DNA of 64,000 nt from Bacteroides nordii WAL 11050 = JCM 12987 (GTDB lineage: Bacteria > Bacteroidota > Bacteroidia > Bacteroidales > Bacteroidaceae): contig BAJA01000005.1 of NCBI GenBank assembly GCA_000613465.1, forward strand, positions 1 through 64,000, in the 5' to 3' direction. The notes under the pieces were generated by a model. That model had not been told where the DNA came from and did no database searches. It saw only the letters and a list, made by a program, of their open reading frames with translations. How positions within the stretch are numbered: position 1 is the first letter of the stretch; every line of letters begins with the position of its first letter. Positions 18,026 to 28,145 of this stretch are shown here, piece by piece. The translations under genes were made by a program, and so were the position numbers.

Positions 18026-20563
18026 TTACCCACACCTTGAAGCCCCACACGTCGTACATATCAGGCATCCTTCCTGATAAACCAGTGTTTCGTTTCCGCA
18101 GTTCGGGCACTTCTTGCCTTTGGCTTCCGTACCATCCTGGATATATTTCTTCAATGCACGTTCCACACCGTTTTTCCAGGTATTGATATTTTCACTATCC
18201 AGTTGCAGCGAACCTACCAGTTTGATAACCTGTTCAATTGGCATTCTGTAACGAAGCACTCCGGAAATCAGTTTTGCATAGTTCCAGTATTCCTTGTTAA
18301 ACTTCTCGGACAGACCTTCGATTGTCATCTTATATCCGCGCTTGTTCTCGAACTGGAAATCATAGCGTTTGTTTCCGTTTTCGTCTACATTCTTAATAAT
18401 ACGTCCGCAAACGACACTCTTCGGAATGAAGATACCTTCATCATCATCCTGCAGACCGGTGAATATTTCATAAGGGTGTCCATCGAGCAGACCTACCAAT
18501 GCTACCCATTTCTCTTTATTATTCTGGAAACGTACTACGTCGGCTTCCAATACAGATGGGCGGGTTTCGACTACAGTAGGTGGTTTGCAGGGAGGCAGAC
18601 CCTCTTTCTTTTCTGGTTTGGCAGAGATCAATACTCCTGAACGTGATCCGTCACGGTATACTGTACAACCTTTACAGCCCGATTTCCAAGCTTCCACATA
18701 CAAACGGTTTACGAGATCCTCGTCTACATCGTTCGGCAGATTAATCGTTACACTGATGGAGTGGTCTACCCATTTCTGGATACGTCCTTGCATCTTTACC
18801 TTCATTAACCAGTCTACGTCGTTAGAAGTAGCTTTATTATAGGGTGATTTGCTTACCAGTTCGTCGACTTCCTCCTGAGAATAACGTTTAGCTGGGTCGT
18901 ATCCGTTAGCTTCCATCCAGGTCACAAACTTATGATGGAATACGATATATTCTTCAAAAGCATCTCCTGTTTCGTCTACAAAGTCAACATGGACATTGGT
19001 ATCGTTCGGATTTACTTTTCTGCGACGTTTGTATACAGGCAAGAACACAGGCTCTATACCCGAAGTTGTTTGCGTCATCAGACTTGTTGTTCCGGTTGGA
19101 GCAATAGTGAGGCAAGCTATGTTACGGCGTCCATACTTTTTCATTTCTTCGTACAGTTCCGGATCTGCTTCACGCAAACGGTTGATGAATGGGTTATTCT
19201 TTTCGCGTTCTGTATCGTATATTTCAAAAGCACCACGCTCTTTAGCCATTTCTACTGATGAGCGGTAAGCGCAAAGAGCCACAGTCTTGTGAACTTCTTC
19301 GGAGAATTCCGTAGCTTCTTCAGTACCGTATCGCAGACCCAATGCGGCAAGCATGTCACCTTCAGCTGTAATACCTACACCGGTACGTCTTCCCTGACCG
19401 CTTTTCTTATAGATCTTTTCCCATAGTTCGCGTTCGGTACGTTTTACTTCACCATTTTCAGGATCTTCGTCTATCTTCTTCATGATACGCTCAATCTTTT
19501 CAAGTTCAAGATCGATAATATCATCCATGATACGCTGTGCAAGTGCCACATGTTTCTTGAACAGATCGAAATCGAAGTAAGCATCCGGCTTGAACGGATT
19601 AACTACATATGAATAAAGGTTGATAGCCAACAAGCGACAAGAATCATAAGGGCATAAGGGGATTTCGCCGCACGGATTGGTCGAAATGGTTTTGTATCCT
19701 AAGTCCGCATAACAATCGGGTACAGACTCACGAATAATTGTATCCCAGAACAATACACCCGGCTCTGCAGATTTCCATGCATTGTGCACTATCTTTTTCC
19801 ATAAGGTAGAAGCGTCAATTTCTTTAGTGGTGGTTGGATTGGCCGAATCAATCGGATACTGCTGTATGTAAGGTTGCTCTTCTACTGCGGCCTGCATGAA
19901 TGCATCGTCCAGTCTTACGGAAACATTCGCTCCGGTTACTTTTCCTTCCGTCATCTTGGCATCAATGAATGCTTCTGAATCCGGATGTTTGATAGATACG
20001 CTCAACATTAATGCGCCCCGACGTCCGTCCTGTGCCACTTCGCGGGTGGAGTTAGAATAACGTTCCATGAAAGGAACCAACCCGGTGGAAGTCAGTGCCG
20101 AGTTTTTTACCGGAGAGCCTTTAGGACGGATATGTGAAAGATCATGACCTACACCTCCGCGTCTTTTCATTAATTGTACTTGCTCTTCGTCAATTTTGAT
20201 GATGGCACCATAAGAGTCGGCTGCACCATCTACTCCAATTACGAAACAGTTGGATAATGAAGCTACTTGATAGTCATTGCCAATACCTGTCATTGGGCTA
20301 CCCTGGGGAACAATGTATTTAAAGTGGTCGAGCAGATTGAATAACTCTTCTGCACTAAGCCCATTTGCGTACTTGGCTTCAATACGTGCCACTTCATTTG
20401 CAATTCTCCAATGCATGTCTTCCGGAGATTTCTCGTAAATATTTCCGAAAGAATCCTTGACTGCGTATTTGTTTACCCAAACTCTAGCAGCAAGTTCGTC
20501 TCCTTTGAAATAATGTAAAGATTCTTTAAAGGATTCTTCGTAAGAATAAATTTGTTTTTCCAC
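18026..20563 (-). CDS. nrdJ: Adenosylcobalamin-dependent ribonucleotide reductase (class II)
   Basis: The 845-residue protein has the class II core: SNCFVIG near residue 90, the RRGGVGHDLSHIRP loop, NPCGEIPL with an active-site Cys near 305, and the IAPTGTTSLM segment. The C-terminal tail has GCTVYRDGSRSGVL followed by a four-Cys zinc-ribbon-like end (CPNCGNETL and CTTCGASRCG). It reduces ribonucleotides using adenosylcobalamin, independent of oxygen, which suits an anaerobe. The tail cysteines probably pass electrons from thioredoxin. It is monocistronic, with a promoter element at 20639-20646. No cobalamin riboswitch was recognised upstream. Confidence 0.93.
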   Translation of the reverse strand: MEKQIYSYEESFKESLHYFKGDELAARVWVNKYAVKDSFGNIYEKSPEDMHWRIANEVARIEAKYANGLSAEELFNLLDHFKYIVPQGSPMTGIGNDYQVASLSNCFVIGVDGAADSYGAIIKIDEEQVQLMKRRGGVGHDLSHIRPKGSPVKNSALTSTGLVPFMERYSNSTREVAQDGRRGALMLSVSIKHPDSEAFIDAKMTEGKVTGANVSVRLDDAFMQAAVEEQPYIQQYPIDSANPTTTKEIDASTLWKKIVHNAWKSAEPGVLFWDTIIRESVPDCYADLGYKTISTNPCGEIPLCPYDSCRLLAINLYSYVVNPFKPDAYFDFDLFKKHVALAQRIMDDIIDLELEKIERIMKKIDEDPENGEVKRTERELWEKIYKKSGQGRRTGVGITAEGDMLAALGLRYGTEEATEFSEEVHKTVALCAYRSSVEMAKERGAFEIYDTEREKNNPFINRLREADPELYEEMKKYGRRNIACLTIAPTGTTSLMTQTTSGIEPVFLPVYKRRRKVNPNDTNVHVDFVDETGDAFEEYIVFHHKFVTWMEANGYDPAKRYSQEEVDELVSKSPYNKATSNDVDWLMKVKMQGRIQKWVDHSISVTINLPNDVDEDLVNRLYVEAWKSGCKGCTVYRDGSRSGVLISAKPEKKEGLPPCKPPTVVETRPSVLEADVVRFQNNKEKWVALVGLLDGHPYEIFTGLQDDDEGIFIPKSVVCGRIIKNVDENGNKRYDFQFENKRGYKMTIEGLSEKFNKEYWNYAKLISGVLRYRMPIEQVIKLVGSLQLDSENINTWKNGVERALKKYIQDGTEAKGKKCPNCGNETLVYQEGCLICTTCGASRCG

Positions 20564-20638
20564 GTTGGTATGTGTCTTAGATTACTTTAATAAATAAGAA
20601 AATGTGTAGAAGCTTACTTATCATTAACAAACGTGCTG

Positions 20639-20646
20639 CAAAGCTA
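20639..20646 (-). promoter_or_regulatory. -7 element of nrdJ
   Basis: On the minus strand TAGCTTTG matches TAnnTTTG and lies 76 bp before the nrdJ ATG. Confidence 0.5.
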
Positions 20647-20827
20647 TGAATGTTTTTTGGTATATCAAAATAAAAATGAGATAAATTGCTGACTGGCTGC
20701 AAGTTTTCCATTTCTAAATGGTAAGCTATTGATAAACAATAAAATGATTGTTTTGTTCGATGCTTGAAGTTTTCCAAAAAGAAAATTAATCTATTTAGTG
20801 TAAATAGCAAAATAAAAATTCTTTTTA

Positions 20828-20835
20828 TATCTTTG
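20828..20835 (+). promoter_or_regulatory. -7 element of the nitroreductase gene
   Basis: TATCTTTG is 13 bp before the ATG, implying a very short leader. AGGAAAAAAG between them is the only purine-rich stretch. Confidence 0.6.
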
Positions 20836-20848
20836 CAGGAAAAAAGAT

Positions 20849-21589
20849 ATGATTGAGACCGTTAAGAACAGAAGAACAATCAGAAAGTACTTACAAAAAG
20901 ATATTTCATCTGATTTGTTAAATGATTTGCTTGAAGCTTCTTTTCGCGCTTCTACTATGGGAGGAATGCAGTTATATAGCGTTGTTATCACACGTGACAG
21001 CGAAATAAAAGAAAAACTCTCTCCTGCACACTTTAATCAACCAATGGTGAAAGGAGCACCGGTAGTACTTACATTTTGCGCAGATTTTCGCCGTTTTACA
21101 AAATGGTGCGAACAGCGTAAAGCAATACCGGGATATAATAACTTGATGTCATTTATGAATGCGGCGATGGATACATTGCTAGTAGCACAAACTTTCTGCA
21201 CATTGGCAGAAGAAGCAAGATTGGGTATTTGCTATTTGGGTACTACTACCTATAATCCACAAATGATTATTGATACCTTGAAGCTTCCGGAACTTGTTTT
21301 CCCGATTACTACAGTGACGGTAGGTTATCCCGATGGTATTCCTGCTCAAGTAGACCGGTTGCCTTTAGAGGCTGCTATTCATGAGGAATATTATCATGAT
21401 TATACGGAGAAGGATATTGATAAACTGTATGCTTACAAGGAGTCGTTGCCTGAAAGTAAACAATTTGTAGAAGAAAACCGGAAAGAAACGTTGGCTCAGG
21501 TGTTTACAGATGTCCGTTATACAAAAAAGGATAATGAGTTTATGTCTGAGAATCTGTTGAAGGTATTGAAACAACAAGGATTTATGTAG
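20849..21589 (+). CDS. Nitroreductase-family NAD(P)H-dependent flavoprotein
   Basis: The 246-residue protein begins MIETVKNRRTIRKYLQKDIS, the FMN-phosphate contact typical of nitroreductases, and has the central AAMDTLLVAQTFCTLAEEARLG helix region and GYPDGIPAQVDRLPLE, as in NfsA/Frp-like enzymes. Such proteins use FMN to reduce nitro compounds, quinones or flavins. The C-terminal 60 residues form a charged tail. It converges on dnaA, with a shared terminator between them. The physiological substrate is unknown. Confidence 0.87.
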   Translation: MIETVKNRRTIRKYLQKDISSDLLNDLLEASFRASTMGGMQLYSVVITRDSEIKEKLSPAHFNQPMVKGAPVVLTFCADFRRFTKWCEQRKAIPGYNNLMSFMNAAMDTLLVAQTFCTLAEEARLGICYLGTTTYNPQMIIDTLKLPELVFPITTVTVGYPDGIPAQVDRLPLEAAIHEEYYHDYTEKDIDKLYAYKESLPESKQFVEENRKETLAQVFTDVRYTKKDNEFMSENLLKVLKQQGFM

Positions 21590-21594
21590 GCAAT

Positions 21595-21641
21595 AAAAAA
21601 GAGAGACAATACTTATAATTGATACTGTCTCTCTCTTTTTA
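21595..21641. terminator. Bidirectional terminator between nitroreductase gene and dnaA
   Basis: AAAAAGAGAGACA and TGTCTCTCTCTTTTT form a long stem with A and T tails on both sides, between two converging genes. Confidence 0.85.
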
Positions 21642-21642
21642 T

Positions 21643-23064
21643 CTAATTTCCTTTCTTTTTTAGTAATGCTTCTATATTCTCCAGATCAGAACGGAAGCTT
21701 TTGTCCACTTCGCACTGTCCTTTTACGGTTTTACAGGCATGGAGTACGGTTGCATGATCTTTATTGCCAATAAACTTGCCAATCTTTGAAGTAGAGAAAT
21801 CTGTATGTGTTTTGGCTAGATACATTGCTACCTGACGAGCTTGTACCACTTCTCTTTTTCGTGATTTAGTATGGATGGCAGTAGTATCTAATCCAAAATG
21901 TTTGCATACCACATTGATGATATCATCAATACCAATGCTTTTAGCCTCATTACGAACAACGCCACGTACAATGTGTTGCGCCAGATCGAGATCTATTTCT
22001 TTATTGAAGATAGTAGAACGCGCCATGATAGCAATAACGATACCTTCAAGGTCGCGTACGCTCTCATTAACATTCTCTGCAATATATTCAATAACTTCAG
22101 GAGGGAACTGTAAACCATCACGATGAATTTTATTACGCAGAATATTTTTACGTAATTCTACTGTTGGCTTTTCAAGTTCAGCCACCATTCCCCATTTAAA
22201 ACGGGTAAGAAGGCGTTCTTCCATTCCTTGTAATAATACGGGTGCCCGGTCGGAAGTAAGAATCAATTGCTTGCCGTTTTGGTGCAGGTGATTAAAAATA
22301 TGAAAGAAAGTATTCTGCGTTTTGGTAACGCCTGCAAATTCTTGAATATCGTCAATAATCAGTACGTCGATTGTCTGGTAGAAGTTGATGAAATCGTTTG
22401 TAGTATTATTACGAACAGAGTCGGTATATTGTACCTGAAAAAGATGTGCTGATACATACAATACTCTTTTCCCAGGATACAGTTCTTTTATTCTTGTTCC
22501 GATGGCATTGGCTAGGTGAGTTTTTCCTACCCCTGATGCACCATGTAAGAACAAGGGGTTGAAGGCAGTACCAGCTGGATTTTGAGCTACGGCTTCAGCA
22601 ACACTTCTCGACAGTTTGTTACTGTATCCTTCAATGAAGTTTTCGAAATTATAGTTGGGGTTTAAATGTGGGTCCAGATCTTGTGGTGCCGGAGCATGTA
22701 ATAGGTTCGGTGCTTTATTGCCACTACCACGAATTACACTTGTTTGTGGCACGGCTATAGAGCGGTTGCTGGCTTCAAGATTTACCGTTTTATTCGGTAT
22801 TGAAGTCCGGTCTACCATTACATTATACATTAACTTGGTTCCTTCGCCTATGACTTTATATAAAGTCTTTCGTAACAAGTCCACAAATTTATCTTCCAGA
22901 AATTCATAGAAGAACTGGCTGGGTACTTGTACGATTAACGTTTTGTCCTCATATTTTAATGGTACGATGGGAACAAACCAAGTTTTATATGTCGATTCGG
23001 GAACATTGTCTCTAATTATTTCAAGACAGCGGTTCCACAGCCCGACATGATTGGATTCACTCAT
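21643..23064 (-). CDS. dnaA: Chromosomal replication initiator DnaA
   Basis: The 473-residue protein has domain I (residues about 1-90), a linker, the AAA+ domain with Walker [12 protein letters not shown] and Walker [11 protein letters not shown], and the C-terminal DNA-binding domain with [15 protein letters not shown]. It binds DnaA boxes and opens the origin. In this window it stands alone: no dnaN or recF follows, and there is no cluster of DnaA boxes in the 348 bp upstream, so the origin is probably elsewhere, as is common in Bacteroidetes. Confidence 0.96.
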   Translation of the reverse strand: MSESNHVGLWNRCLEIIRDNVPESTYKTWFVPIVPLKYEDKTLIVQVPSQFFYEFLEDKFVDLLRKTLYKVIGEGTKLMYNVMVDRTSIPNKTVNLEASNRSIAVPQTSVIRGSGNKAPNLLHAPAPQDLDPHLNPNYNFENFIEGYSNKLSRSVAEAVAQNPAGTAFNPLFLHGASGVGKTHLANAIGTRIKELYPGKRVLYVSAHLFQVQYTDSVRNNTTNDFINFYQTIDVLIIDDIQEFAGVTKTQNTFFHIFNHLHQNGKQLILTSDRAPVLLQGMEERLLTRFKWGMVAELEKPTVELRKNILRNKIHRDGLQFPPEVIEYIAENVNESVRDLEGIVIAIMARSTIFNKEIDLDLAQHIVRGVVRNEAKSIGIDDIINVVCKHFGLDTTAIHTKSRKREVVQARQVAMYLAKTHTDFSTSKIGKFIGNKDHATVLHACKTVKGQCEVDKSFRSDLENIEALLKKKGN

Positions 23065-23412
23065 AATGGCTATAATACATTTATTAATTAAGCAAAACTT
23101 CTACGTTTGCAAAATTGGGAATCTTATTTGAGAAAAACAAATCTATTTTTTCTTGTATTTCTCACTGAAAGAATAATGCCTTTACTTTCAGATACTTATG
23201 ATCCTTCGATAAAATAGTCCCATTGTTGGTACTATTGCTTTTTTATAATATTCTGTCTGTGAGAGTGTTATAGTATTATCAAAGGAGTAAGATATTTAAA
23301 TAAGCATTTCTATATTTTATTTCTTTCAGTCTGTCTATGCACTTTTCAAAGCTTTTAAGACTTGTAATTGAATACGACGCTATTTAGATAAAATCTATAT
23401 AACGCTAATTTC
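23065..23412. other. Intergenic spacer upstream of dnaA, no gene seen
   Basis: This is AT-rich DNA between the dnaA start and the end of the MCE gene, both on the minus strand. I saw no frame with coding character, no TTATCCACA-type boxes and no tRNA. It should hold the dnaA promoter; TAGAAGTTTTG near 23099 (minus strand) is only a weak match. Confidence 0.5.
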
Positions 23413-24306
23413 TTACTTATCTTTCTTTCCGAATAAAGAGAAGTGCACATACCGTTTGGGGTGTTCTTTTAAGTCCTCAAGTAGGCTTGCAGCATTAGCA
23501 GTTGTTGCATTCAGATTGTTATAAAATTGTGGATCGTTTAGTAACAATCCTACTGTATTGTCTTTGCTGTTTAGCTTTTCTGTAACCATTTTTACGTTGG
23601 CCAGTGTTTGTTCAATTTCTTTGAACGTAGCAGCATAATCAATTTCCTTCAGGTTTCCACTAATAGTAATAAAGTTATCTCCGATTGTATTTAGTTTACC
23701 TGTTAGCTGTGGAATATCACGTCCCATTAATACCTTTAGTTGTCCACTTGCTACTTCAAGATTAGCAGCAGTCTTTTCTACAGAGTGTAGTGTAGCGGGA
23801 ATGCTCTGATTATTCAGAATGTTATTTAAAGAGATCATAATGGAATCCAGTTTCGGCAACATTTGTTCTATCTGCGGCATGAGTGCAGCTACGCTTTCCA
23901 TCATACCGTTGTTCAATTTACCTGGAATAGTGTCTCCTACTGCATATTTTTCCCGGGGATTGTTTGCCAGAAGGATATTCATTCTTACTCCTCCCATCAA
24001 TTCGGATACCAATTCGGCAGAACTTCCTTTAGGGATGCGGAGCTCTGTATCCAATTCTACTTCTACTATTACATTTTCAGCTTGGTTATAATCATAATAA
24101 ATGTCACGTACAATACCGACGCGTACTCCATCAGCGAAAACGGGGCTTGATTTAGCCAATCCGTTTACATTCTGAAATTTTACATAGAAATAACTTGAAG
24201 GTTTGAACATATTGATTCCCTTCAGATAGTTGATACCGTAAACGAGTATACACAGGGCAATGATTCCCGCTATTCCTATTCTGACTTCTTTTGTAATGTA
24301 TTTCAT
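23413..24306 (-). CDS. MCE/MlaD-family lipid-transport substrate-binding protein
   Basis: The 297-residue protein has one N-terminal membrane helix (about 10-27), then an MCE domain (about 37-115, including SSYFYVKFQNVNGLAKSSPV and VRVGIVRDI), and a helical C-terminal half. MlaD-like proteins form hexamers that carry phospholipids between the membranes. The partner permease and ATPase are not in this window. The start is 9 bp after the amidase stop, so the two are co-transcribed. Confidence 0.88.
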   Translation of the reverse strand: MKYITKEVRIGIAGIIALCILVYGINYLKGINMFKPSSYFYVKFQNVNGLAKSSPVFADGVRVGIVRDIYYDYNQAENVIVEVELDTELRIPKGSSAELVSELMGGVRMNILLANNPREKYAVGDTIPGKLNNGMMESVAALMPQIEQMLPKLDSIMISLNNILNNQSIPATLHSVEKTAANLEVASGQLKVLMGRDIPQLTGKLNTIGDNFITISGNLKEIDYAATFKEIEQTLANVKMVTEKLNSKDNTVGLLLNDPQFYNNLNATTANAASLLEDLKEHPKRYVHFSLFGKKDK

Positions 24307-24315
24307 TTCTGTTCT

Positions 24316-25551
24316 CTATTTATTTCGTTTCTTTTTAAACTCTGCAATTGCTGCGTTAATATTCATTTTTTCTCCATCCCGGAAAGCTATAATAAAAGCA
24401 TCCTTAAACTTATCTGTAATAGCACGTTTATTTCTTAATACTTTATTATAATCGGTTGAGGCTCCATAAGTGTACTTATACAATCCTTTTTCTTTATAAT
24501 AATCTACGTCTTTCAATCCCTTTAAACGTTTATCGTTTTTGGTCAGCGGACTTGACGAAGTTAGTATCTGTATTTTAAACGTTATTTCTCCACTATTTGT
24601 TGCACTTTCTACTGTGATAGGACGTTGCTGTGGTTTGGCTTGTGCTACCAACTCCGTTTGGTCTGGTGCACTGTCTGGTTTTTCTTCTTTAGGCTGTTGG
24701 GCTGCCAGTTCGTTCTCAGACATCTCTTCATCATCAGGGATGATGGTACGGCTGACACCTGTCAGACGAATCTCATGTTCTTTTTTATAAGTAAGAAAAG
24801 CACGATAGATTCCTTTAGCTAATGTACCGGTTCCTTCTTCGGAGTTGAGATAGCGCTCTTCTTCAGGAGTTGAAATAAAACCCAGTTCTACCAGAATACT
24901 TGGCATAGCGCTTGCTTTTAGTACAAGAAATCCGGCTTGGTGTACTCCGCGATCTACACGCTTGCAGGTATGGCGGAATTGTTTTTGTATCAGGGAAGCC
25001 AAATGTACACTTTGCTCCATATATTTATCCTGCATAAATTCAAAGATGATATACGACTCAGCCGAGTTGGGGTTAAAGCCGGCATAACGGGTTTTATAAT
25101 CACTTTCGTAAAGGATTACTGAATTCTCACGTTGTGCAACAGCGAGGTTAGCGTCCGATTTGGCAAGACCGAGCGTCCAGGTTGATGCGCCTTTAGCGGT
25201 GCGATTATTGGCTAATGCATTGGTATGTATGGAAATAAACAGGTCGGCTTTGGCATTATTAGCTATTTCTGCACGACGATTCAGTGGGATAAATACATCT
25301 TTAGTGCGGGTAAAGATTACTTTCACGTCATCACAGTTCTTTTTGATCATGTTTCCCAGTTTTAATGCAACGTTCAGGTTGATATTCTTTTCTTTAGAAA
25401 TCTTACCTACGGCTCCAGGATCATGCCCGCCATGCCCGGCGTCAATTACGACAACAAAGTCTTTTGCCCATGAATTACTGATACAAAGCGGGGAGCTAAG
25501 TAGCCAAAGGCAAATGAATGTATATAATATGTAGTATCTATGACGTCTCAT
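24316..25551 (-). CDS. N-acetylmuramoyl-L-alanine amidase
   Basis: From ATG at 25551 the product is 411 residues with a signal peptide (about 1-30). The amidase-3 domain follows, with VVIDAGHGGHDPGAVG (zinc His), a central EKNINLNVALKLG (zinc Glu nearby), FISIHTNA (zinc His) and ILVELGFIS. After a linker rich in Glu, Pro and Gln, the last 85 residues look SPOR-like. It cuts the amide between MurNAc and the stem peptide during cell separation. The longer frame from 25572 is rejected because a promoter element overlaps that ATG. Confidence 0.9.
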   Translation of the reverse strand: MRRHRYYILYTFICLWLLSSPLCISNSWAKDFVVVIDAGHGGHDPGAVGKISKEKNINLNVALKLGNMIKKNCDDVKVIFTRTKDVFIPLNRRAEIANNAKADLFISIHTNALANNRTAKGASTWTLGLAKSDANLAVAQRENSVILYESDYKTRYAGFNPNSAESYIIFEFMQDKYMEQSVHLASLIQKQFRHTCKRVDRGVHQAGFLVLKASAMPSILVELGFISTPEEERYLNSEEGTGTLAKGIYRAFLTYKKEHEIRLTGVSRTIIPDDEEMSENELAAQQPKEEKPDSAPDQTELVAQAKPQQRPITVESATNSGEITFKIQILTSSSPLTKNDKRLKGLKDVDYYKEKGLYKYTYGASTDYNKVLRNKRAITDKFKDAFIIAFRDGEKMNINAAIAEFKKKRNK

Positions 25552-25569
25552 TTTATTGGAATGACGATG

Positions 25570-25577
25570 CAAATGTA
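25570..25577 (-). promoter_or_regulatory. -7 element of the amidase-MCE operon
   Basis: On the minus strand TACATTTG matches TAnnTTTG, 18 bp before ATG 25551, and overlaps the alternative ATG at 25572. This favours the shorter start. Confidence 0.6.
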
Positions 25578-25697
25578 GCAGAATTTTGCTGAAAACTTAC
25601 TATTCACTATTAAGTTTTGTATTTTTTTCCATATTTCATGGGTTTATTTCCATGATTCGTTGTTACTTTGTGTTTTGAAATTATAAATGATATAGCG

Positions 25698-26591
25698 ATG
25701 CTTAAGTTCCTGAAGAATTGGACGTTGCCCATTGCCATGTTGGTGGGGGCCATTGGTTATCCATTATTTATCACTCTTTCTTTCTTGACTCCGGTACTTA
25801 TTTTTACCATGTTACTACTCACTTTTTGTAAGGTGTCTCCTCGTGATTTAAAGCCGAAGCCTCTACATTTATGGTTACTTTTGATTCAGATTTTTGGGGC
25901 TATTGCTGTTTATTTACTCTTTTTCCGTTTTAATAAAATTGTAGCAGAAGGAGCAATGGTTTGTGTTATTTGCCCTACAGCTACTGCGGCTGCTGTTATT
26001 ACTTCCAAATTGGGTGGGAGTGCTGCCAGTTTGACTACTTATACATTGATTGGTAATATTGGTACTGCTATTGCTGTTCCGGTTTTGTTTCCATTGATTG
26101 AGGCGCATGCTGATATTAGTTTTTTTGATTCGTTTTTGTTGATATTGAGTAAAGTTTTTCCTTTATTGATTTGTCCTTTTTTAGTTGCATGGTTTTTACA
26201 ACGTTTTGTACCTCGCGTACACCGTACGTTGTTGAATTATCATGAACTGGCATTCTATCTTTGGGCTGTATCTCTTGCTATTGTTACTGCACAGACTCTC
26301 TCTTCTTTAATTAATGATCCGGCAGATGGGATAACTGAAATCATGATTGCTCTCGCAGCTTTGGTAGTTTGCTGTCTGCAATTCTTTTTTGGAAAAACAC
26401 TCGGTAGTTTGTATAATGATCGCATTAGTGGCGGTCAGGCGTTGGGGCAAAAGAATACCATTTTAGCTATTTGGATGGCTCACACATATTTGAACCCTCT
26501 TTCTTCCGTTGCTCCGGGAAGTTATGTTTTGTGGCAGAACATTATCAATAGCTATCAGTTGTGGAAAAAGAGAAAGAAAGAGATTGAATAG
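25698..26591 (+). CDS. Bile acid:sodium symporter (BASS)-type membrane transporter
   Basis: The 297-residue protein has about nine or ten hydrophobic helices and begins MLKFLKNWTLPIAM. The segment CVICPTATAAAVITSKLGGS and the later GGQALGQKNTILAIWMAHTY fit the repeated broken-helix sites of the BASS fold. Family members transport organic anions with sodium. A longer frame starts at 25668 but has no better support. The substrate cannot be inferred, and relation to bile acids is by family name only. Confidence 0.75.
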   Translation: MLKFLKNWTLPIAMLVGAIGYPLFITLSFLTPVLIFTMLLLTFCKVSPRDLKPKPLHLWLLLIQIFGAIAVYLLFFRFNKIVAEGAMVCVICPTATAAAVITSKLGGSAASLTTYTLIGNIGTAIAVPVLFPLIEAHADISFFDSFLLILSKVFPLLICPFLVAWFLQRFVPRVHRTLLNYHELAFYLWAVSLAIVTAQTLSSLINDPADGITEIMIALAALVVCCLQFFFGKTLGSLYNDRISGGQALGQKNTILAIWMAHTYLNPLSSVAPGSYVLWQNIINSYQLWKKRKKEIE

Positions 26592-26638
26592 TAAGTGTAA
26601 ATTTTTGATAGTTAATTGTTTATAATATGGGAGACAAG

Positions 26639-27403
26639 ATGAATGCAGATTATAAGGTAGGTGATTTGATTTATGACGCAAATATTTATGATGGATTAAA
26701 CACCTTCCTGTCTGATTTGCAATTTTACAAAAAGTGGTTGCCGGAAAATAAGGATGATAGGAGGATACTTGAACTCTGCTGTGGCACAGGCAGACTTACG
26801 CTTCCGATAGCAAAGGATGGATACAATATTTGTGGGGTTGATTACACTTCATCCATGCTTGAACAGGCAAAGGCAAAAGCTTCTGAAGCAGGATTAGAGA
26901 TTAATTTCATTGAAGCAGATATTAGAACATTAAACTTGCAGGAAAAATTTGATTTTATTTTTATCCCATTCAATTCAATCCATCATTTATATAGAAATGA
27001 AGATTTATTTAAGGCGTTAAAGAGGGTTGAGAGTCATCTCAAAGAAGGGGGTTTATTTTTGCTTGATTGCTTTAACCCTAATATTCAATATATTGTTGAA
27101 GGCGAAAAAGAACAAAAAGTAGTTGCTGAATACACAACCAGCGATGGAAGAAAAGTATTGATAAAACAAATAATGCATTATGAAAGCGCAACCCAAATAA
27201 ATCGTATCGAATGGCATTATTTTATAAATGGTGAGTTTCATTCAATCCAAAATATGGATATGAGATTGTTTTTTCCTCAAGAATTAGATTTATATCTGGA
27301 ATGCGCTGGATTTAATGTTCTTCACAAGTTTGGAAGTTTTGAAGAAGAAGCCTTTAATGATAATTCGGAAAAGCAGATATACGTTTTATCATTTAATAAA
27401 TGA
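26639..27403 (+). CDS. Class I SAM-dependent methyltransferase
   Basis: The product has about 254 residues. The SAM-binding motif LELCCGTGRLTLPIAKDGY is followed by CGVDYTSSMLEQAKAKA and FDFIFIPFNSIHHL, the Methyltransf_25 pattern, and the C-terminal half holds a small beta domain. An alternative ATG lies at 26627. The base composition is markedly more AT-rich than its neighbours, which suggests recent gain. The methyl acceptor is unknown. About 150 bp of non-coding sequence separates it from the converging ogt gene. Confidence 0.85.
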   Translation: MNADYKVGDLIYDANIYDGLNTFLSDLQFYKKWLPENKDDRRILELCCGTGRLTLPIAKDGYNICGVDYTSSMLEQAKAKASEAGLEINFIEADIRTLNLQEKFDFIFIPFNSIHHLYRNEDLFKALKRVESHLKEGGLFLLDCFNPNIQYIVEGEKEQKVVAEYTTSDGRKVLIKQIMHYESATQINRIEWHYFINGEFHSIQNMDMRLFFPQELDLYLECAGFNVLHKFGSFEEEAFNDNSEKQIYVLSFNK

Positions 27404-27559
27404 CGTTACCAATTTTAGGTGTATCCTGGAGCAGCATTTGTTGCAGACAAAACATTTTAATGTTAGAGAGTCCGCTTGGGCTGATGTGAGAAAAAGTATT
27501 ATACGAAATCTACCTGAAAGCATTGCGATATTGTCTACATGGGCAATGGATAGTGATTC

Positions 27560-28078
27560 TTACAGTAGGTATTTTATGCCTGCTTCTAATTCTAATAATA
27601 TCTTTTTGGCTGCGAGCCCACCACCATATCCGGTTAATTTGTGATTGCTGCCAATAACACGGTGGCAAGGGACAAATATGGAAATGGGATTTGCACCATT
27701 GGCTGCTGCTACTGCACGGATGGCCTTAGGATTGTTTAATCTTTGCGATAGTTTTGCGTAAGATATGGTTGTTCCGTAAGGAATATTAAGTAATTCATTC
27801 CATACGGCTTTTTGAAAGTCTGTTCCGATAAAGGCTAATGGAATATCAAATGCAGTTCTTTTTCGAGAGAAATATTCATCTAATTGCGCCATTGCTTCCG
27901 TTATTATTTCAGAATTTCCTATTTCATATTTAGCATGTAGTGTGTTCTGTAGTCGTTTGTCAATTACTGCTCTACGTTCCTCATTCATCCAATCGCACAT
28001 GCAGAGCTTCTCTTCAAAAGATCTAAGTATTAACTTCCCGCATATGGATTGATAGTATTGTATTTGAATTGTTTCCAT
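27560..28078 (-). CDS. ogt: Methylated-DNA--protein-cysteine methyltransferase (Ogt type)
   Basis: The 172-residue protein has the MGMT DNA-binding domain, IPYGTTISYAKLSQRLNNPK, with the active site FVPCHRVIGSN holding the acceptor Cys. It removes O6-alkyl groups from guanine by a one-time transfer. No Ada N-terminal domain is present. A 22-bp-period palindrome array lies about 70 bp upstream of its start, so it may affect expression. Confidence 0.92.
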   Translation of the reverse strand: METIQIQYYQSICGKLILRSFEEKLCMCDWMNEERRAVIDKRLQNTLHAKYEIGNSEIITEAMAQLDEYFSRKRTAFDIPLAFIGTDFQKAVWNELLNIPYGTTISYAKLSQRLNNPKAIRAVAAANGANPISIFVPCHRVIGSNHKLTGYGGGLAAKKILLELEAGIKYLL

Positions 28079-28145
28079 ATTGCTATGTGTCTATAATTGT
28101 TGTTTATTAATTGTTTGATGGGAGGGAGTATATGCTGTCCTTTAA

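Noticed and set aside
23065..23412. Possible oriC upstream of dnaA
   Set aside because: No cluster of TTATCCACA-like boxes and no clear AT-rich unwinding element next to them were seen.
27404..27559. Gene remnant between the methyltransferase and ogt genes
   Set aside because: Frames exist on both strands but none has recognisable domains or a start with a binding site.
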